From assembly GCF_036345155.1 (NCBI RefSeq), contig NZ_CP107772.1:310001-374000 (forward strand): a stretch of 64,000 bases of DNA, read 5' to 3'. The notes under the pieces are model-generated. The model worked only from the letters and a program-made list of their open reading frames with translations. It was not told the DNA's origin and searched no databases. This document shows, in pieces, positions 60,452 to 64,000 of the stretch. Both the position numbers and the translations under genes were made by a program. Every line of letters starts with the position of its first letter. Within the stretch, counting starts at the first letter, position 1. This DNA comes from Streptomyces sp. NBC_00582. GTDB lineage: Bacteria; Actinomycetota; Actinomycetes; Streptomycetales; Streptomycetaceae.

Positions 60452-61741
60452 TCAGACGGTGAAGGCCGCCGGGGCGGATCGTGCCAGGTCGGCCTTCAGG
60501 GCGTGCAGGCCCTCGACCACCTTGCGGACCGCTCGGACATAGCCGTCGACCAGCTCCAAAGGCTCGTCCAGGAAGATGGGGAAGGCGATCTGGCGGTCGG
60601 CGTGCCACTCGGACTCAGGCAGGTCGCCCTCGCTGTAGAGGCGCTTCTCCTGCCAGGGCTGGCCGGGGTAGTAGCCGTCCTCGGCCGTACGGAAGAACTC
60701 GGCGCGGTGCAGCAGCGGATGGTAGCCGCGGGCGGCGACCTCCAGACCCTCGGCCTCCAGGGCGGCGACGAAGGTGTCGATGTCGACACCGGCCGCCTCG
60801 GCGTCGTATGAGGCGGTGTAACCGCCCCACTGCCCGCGGTGGACGTAGGAGCGGGTGACCGGGGGCTCGATGAACGGGAGGTCGGCCAGACCCGCCGAGA
60901 GGCGGTCGAGTCGCTCGTGGCGTGAGGCGATGAGCTCGTCGAGGCGGTGCAGCCGGCCGCGGGCCATGGTCACCGCGAGGGCGTGCATGCGGTAGTTGTG
61001 GCCGTAGCCGGTGGTGATGAACCGTCGGTAGAAGGCACTGGAGACCTCGGTGACCGAGCGGCGGACGAAGTGCCCCAGCAGGTTGGCGCGCTCCATGACC
61101 TCCGGGTCGTCGGTGACCAGCGCGCCTCCCTGGCCGCCGCTGACCATCTTGGTGGAGCCGAGGCTGAAGGCCGCGACGTGCCCGAGGGAGCCGGCCCGGC
61201 GGCCCTTGTAGGTGGCACCAAAGGCAAGGGAGGCGTCCTCGACGACTTTCAGGCCGTGCCGCTCGGCGAGGTCCATGACAGCGTCCATCTCGACCGGATG
61301 GCCGAACTGGTGCGTGACCACGATGGCCTTGGTGCGCGGGGTGATCCGGCGGGCGATGTCCTCGGGGCTGATGTTGCCGGTGTCCCGCTCGCAGTCAGCC
61401 AGAACCGGCACCGCGCGCAGCGCGAACAAGGGTGAGACGGTGGCCAGGAAGGTGTACGAGGGGACGATCACCTCGTCGCCGGGCTGCAGACCGATACCGA
61501 AGAACGCCGAATGCAGCGCGTTCGTACCGGAGTTGACAGCCACGCAATGCGTGCGGCCGAAAAACGCGGCGAGTTCGTCCTCGAACTCGCGCAGTTCGCC
61601 GTCACGTCCGTAGTACGACGTGGTGCCTCCCGCGTCGAGATGGGCCACGATGACCTCCACGTCGCGCGGGCTGAAGGCGCACAGGTCATTGTGCGGGTGC
61701 GGTGCGGTGACCTCGGGGGTCCCGCCGAGGGCAGCGAGCAT
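60452..61741 (-). CDS. DegT/DnrJ/EryC1-family aminotransferase
   Basis: A 429-aa PLP enzyme of fold type I. AVNSGTNALHSAFFGIGLQP binds the cofactor phosphate, VVEDASLAFGA carries the Asp, and GSTKMVSGGQGGALVT has the Schiff-base lysine. Members transaminate keto-sugars or act on other natural-product carbonyls. It is the last gene of the carbamoyltransferase, ThrRS-like, DegT operon, with only 11 bp to the upstream stop. Substrate unknown; an amino sugar on the MftF glycan or an amino acid building block are both possible. Confidence 0.9.
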   Translation of the reverse strand: MLAALGGTPEVTAPHPHNDLCAFSPRDVEVIVAHLDAGGTTSYYGRDGELREFEDELAAFFGRTHCVAVNSGTNALHSAFFGIGLQPGDEVIVPSYTFLATVSPLFALRAVPVLADCERDTGNISPEDIARRITPRTKAIVVTHQFGHPVEMDAVMDLAERHGLKVVEDASLAFGATYKGRRAGSLGHVAAFSLGSTKMVSGGQGGALVTDDPEVMERANLLGHFVRRSVTEVSSAFYRRFITTGYGHNYRMHALAVTMARGRLHRLDELIASRHERLDRLSAGLADLPFIEPPVTRSYVHRGQWGGYTASYDAEAAGVDIDTFVAALEAEGLEVAARGYHPLLHRAEFFRTAEDGYYPGQPWQEKRLYSEGDLPESEWHADRQIAFPIFLDEPLELVDGYVRAVRKVVEGLHALKADLARSAPAAFTV

Positions 61742-61752
61742 GACAGTTCCCT

Positions 61753-63012
61753 TCAGGGGGTGGGCGGGAAAACGGCCAGCGGACGGACGGCGCTCAGGGA
61801 CGGGTCGGGGCGGGCGGCCGTACGCCGTGCCAGGCCGACGAGGCCCGGGTAGTCGACGTCGGTGGTGCGGCCGGTGAGGTCGCGGGAGTGGTACCGGCCG
61901 GTGCGGGCCTCGTCCCGGCCCACCGCGACCACCAGCGGCACGCCGTCGGCACGGGCCTTGGCGCTGCGGGCGCCGAGTCCGGTGCGGCGGTCGTCGAGGG
62001 CGACCCGCACCCCCTCCAGCCGCAGGGACTCGGCCAGCGCGTGGGCCGTGGTCTCGTCCTCTTCGCGGACCGGGAGCACCCGCACATGGACGGGTTTGAG
62101 CCAGTCGGGCAGGCCGGTCGGTCCGTGGTGCTCAAGCAGAGCCGCGACGAACCGCTCCACCGAGCCCAGGAGCGTGCGGTGCAGCACCACGGGGTGGGTG
62201 CGCCGGCCATCGGCGCCGGTGTACTCCACACCGCACAGGCGGGGCAGGTGGTAGTCGACCTGCAGGTCGGGCAGCGGCCAGGCCGTGCCCGAGGCATCGA
62301 TGACGTCGATGCCCACGCGAGGCGCGTAGTACGTGGCGGCGCCGGGCGCGTGCCGGTATTCCAGGCCTGCCTCGCGCAGGCCGTCCAGCAGATGGCCGGT
62401 GGCCCGCTCCCAGAGCTCGTCGCCGGGGACGGAGCGGTCGTCGCGGGTGCCCAGGTAGGGGCGCAGGTCCTCGAATCCGAAGGCGCGCAGCAGGCGCCGT
62501 ACCAGGTCGAAGTAGCGGACGATCTCCTCGACCACGTCCTGCTCTCGGCAGAAGATGTGGCTGTCGTCCTGGCTGATGGTGCGTGTGTAGCGCAGTCCCT
62601 TGAGCGAGCCGGCGGGCGCCTGCCGGTAGAGGGTGGAAATTTCCGCCAGGCGTACGGGCAGATCACGGTGGGAGCGGGTGCGGCTGCGGAACACCTGCAT
62701 GTGCAGGGGGCAGTTGGCGCCCTTGACGACGTAGGGAGTGCCCTCGACGTCGAACTCGGGAAACATCGTCTCGCGGTGGAAGTCCAGTTGCCGCGAGTCG
62801 CCCCACAGGTCGGCGCGCCCCAGGTGCGGGGTCATCACCACGTCGTAGCCGTGGGCCTGGTGGACGTCGCGCCAGAACTCCTCCAGCGCGTGCCGCAGCC
62901 GGGCCCCGGCCGGGGACCACACGACGAGGCCCCGGCCGACCTCCGGGCTGAGCAGGAAGAGGTCGTGCTCCCGGCCGGCGAGGCGGTGGGAGGCGATGGG
63001 AGCGACGGTCAC
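61753..63012 (-). CDS. Truncated threonyl-tRNA synthetase-like enzyme (catalytic and anticodon domains only)
   Basis: A 419-aa class II synthetase core. Zinc ligands are retained in VKGANCPLHMQVF, SQDDSHIFC and VLHRTLLGSVERF; the anticodon-binding domain (VHVRVLPVREEDETTAHALA) follows. Both the TGS and the editing domains are missing: the protein begins directly with the catalytic domain (LAGREHDLFLLSPEVGRGLV). It differs clearly from the ThrRS-like protein at 52213, for instance in DDSH versus NDAH. The GTG start overlaps the carbamoyltransferase stop (GTGA). It may make an aminoacyl-adenylate or aminoacyl-tRNA for biosynthesis. Confidence 0.85.
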   Translation of the reverse strand: MTVAPIASHRLAGREHDLFLLSPEVGRGLVVWSPAGARLRHALEEFWRDVHQAHGYDVVMTPHLGRADLWGDSRQLDFHRETMFPEFDVEGTPYVVKGANCPLHMQVFRSRTRSHRDLPVRLAEISTLYRQAPAGSLKGLRYTRTISQDDSHIFCREQDVVEEIVRYFDLVRRLLRAFGFEDLRPYLGTRDDRSVPGDELWERATGHLLDGLREAGLEYRHAPGAATYYAPRVGIDVIDASGTAWPLPDLQVDYHLPRLCGVEYTGADGRRTHPVVLHRTLLGSVERFVAALLEHHGPTGLPDWLKPVHVRVLPVREEDETTAHALAESLRLEGVRVALDDRRTGLGARSAKARADGVPLVVAVGRDEARTGRYHSRDLTGRTTDVDYPGLVGLARRTAARPDPSLSAVRPLAVFPPTP

Positions 63013-64000
63013 GGTGCCTCCTTGAGGACGACCGTGCCGTCGAGGACGAGCACGTCGGCGGCGCTGCTGTAGAAGTGCCGCACCGCCTGGGCCACGGTCC
63101 GCACCAGCGGCTCGTCCTTGTCGTTGAACGAGGTGTTCAGTACCAGGGGGACGCCGGTGAGCCGGTGGAAGGCGGAGATCACCGCGTGGTAGTCCGGCAG
63201 CGCCTCGGCGGTGACGAACTGGGGACGGGTGGTGGCGTCCGCGGTGTGTACGACCGCCGGGATGCGGTCGGCCCACTCGTCGCGCACCTTGTATGCGACC
63301 ACCATGTACGGCGCCGCCTCCCCCGGTCCGGCGTCCTCCAGGACGGTGTGGGCGTGCTCGGCGAGCAGCGACGGGCCGAATGGCCGCCACAGCGCGCGGT
63401 GTTTGACCACCTCGTTGACCTTGGCGACCATGTCCTCGCGCCGGGGGTCGGCCAGGATGCTGCGGCCGCCTAGCGCACGGGGACCGAACTCGGAGCGGCC
63501 CTGATACCACATGACGACGTGTCCGTCGACGAGATGCTGCGCGACCTCGGCGGCGACGTCGGCCGGCCGGTGGTGCGGGATCATCATCGTGGTCAGGTAC
63601 TTCTCGGGGTCCGTGTCCGCACTCGGGCCCAGGGCCAGATGGGGCAGCGGGTGACGCGGGTCGTCGCCGTGCCCGGCGGCCACCTCCAGTGCGGCGCCGA
63701 GGGAGAGGCCTGTGTCGGAGCAGGGACCGGGCACGTAGAGCCGCCGTACCTCGGGCAGTGCCTTCAGCACCATGTTGAGCTTGCAGTTCAGGGCGACGCC
63801 GCCGGCGAAGGTCAGCTCCAGGGGGCCTCGTTCGGCGGCGGCGGAGCGGACGGCCGCGATGACGGCGCGCTCCAGGAAGTCCTGCGCGGCCCAGGCGATG
63901 TTGCGGTGGTGCTCGGTGAGGGCTTCACCGGACAGGCGGGGCGGAGCCTGGAAGAGGTCGGTGAGCATCGCGACGGCGCGCCGCGTGTCCAGGGAGAGCT
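63009..64000 (-). CDS. Carbamoyltransferase (NodU/TobZ/NovN type), N-terminus outside window
   Basis: The visible 330 residues are the C-terminal YrdC-like-partner part of O-carbamoyltransferases. ELTFAGGVALNCKLNM and GPCSDTGLSLGAAL lie before VVMWYQGRSEFGPRALGGRS and VPLVLNTSFNDKDEPLV. The frame stays open to the window edge. Such enzymes move a carbamoyl group from carbamoyl-phosphate via carbamoyl-AMP to a hydroxyl or amine of a natural product. It is translationally coupled to the truncated ThrRS-like gene, linking carbamoylation with the same pathway. Confidence 0.9.
   Translation of the reverse strand, partial: LSLDTRRAVAMLTDLFQAPPRLSGEALTEHHRNIAWAAQDFLERAVIAAVRSAAAERGPLELTFAGGVALNCKLNMVLKALPEVRRLYVPGPCSDTGLSLGAALEVAAGHGDDPRHPLPHLALGPSADTDPEKYLTTMMIPHHRPADVAAEVAQHLVDGHVVMWYQGRSEFGPRALGGRSILADPRREDMVAKVNEVVKHRALWRPFGPSLLAEHAHTVLEDAGPGEAAPYMVVAYKVRDEWADRIPAVVHTADATTRPQFVTAEALPDYHAVISAFHRLTGVPLVLNTSFNDKDEPLVRTVAQAVRHFYSSAADVLVLDGTVVLKEAP

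Noticed and set aside
1..64000. CRISPR arrays, rRNA and tRNA genes
   Set aside because: No regularly spaced repeats and no rRNA or tRNA-like cloverleaf sequences were seen on reading; covariance searches were not possible.

Overview
The window is high-GC, dense, often translationally coupled actinobacterial DNA with GTG starts, Tat/Sec lipoproteins and LacI-driven sugar loci. It is most likely from Streptomyces or a close relative.

Layout. 1-7.5 kb: a liv-type ABC importer operon (minus strand) divergent from an IclR regulator, then a zinc alcohol dehydrogenase/aldehyde dehydrogenase pair; two related 17-bp palindromes mark the two promoters. 7.5-14.2 kb: stress-type genes, including a DsbA-like protein overlapping a class-M-type sirtuin (SirTM), an NmrA-like reductase, two NTF2/SnoaL-like proteins and a zinc-macrodomain protein, the likely eraser for the sirtuin. 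14.2-20.2 kb: etfA, etfB, a TMADH/OYE-type dehydrogenase and an APC permease, which looks like an amine-oxidation operon. 20.8-25.5 kb: a wreck zone. A LysR gene is split by an IS5-type element, itself split by an IS110 element whose 5' non-coding end contains recognisable bridge-RNA guide segments; beyond it lie a molybdenum hydroxylase tail and a frameshifted xdhC. 25.9-34.5 kb: a LacI-controlled arabinan/arabinoside locus (GH127, sugar ABC importer, secreted glycosidase with ricin-type lectin domain). 34.6-43 kb: remnants (WD40, IS5-like, IS3, ISL3, an SDR fragment) around a secreted protein of unknown function, a large secreted S8 protease and a LuxR-type regulator.

43-64 kb is the most interesting part: a cluster built around a mycofactocin-type RiPP pathway. 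It has the precursor mftA, a fused and shortened MftB-MftC, MftE, MftF, two FadH/OYE-family flavoenzymes and a mycofactocin-type SDR. These are interleaved with genes not part of the standard mycofactocin set: a stand-alone AsnRS/AspRS-type catalytic core, two non-housekeeping ThrRS paralogs (one with a destroyed editing site), an acyl-adenylating ligase, a P450, a JmjC oxygenase, a DegT aminotransferase and a carbamoyltransferase running off the end. No mftD is present. An XRE-TPR regulator sits tail-to-tail with a 51-aa secreted peptide ending in a Cys-Cys motif, which resembles an RRNPP-type peptide-signalling pair. A 20-bp motif (AGTCAA-N8-TGTCA core) occurs in three promoter regions of this cluster, tying its transcription units together.

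Working model (inference): the cluster makes a mycofactocin-derived, aminoacylated or carbamoylated small molecule rather than, or in addition to, the redox cofactor itself, with expression set by the XRE-TPR regulator and perhaps the secreted peptide.
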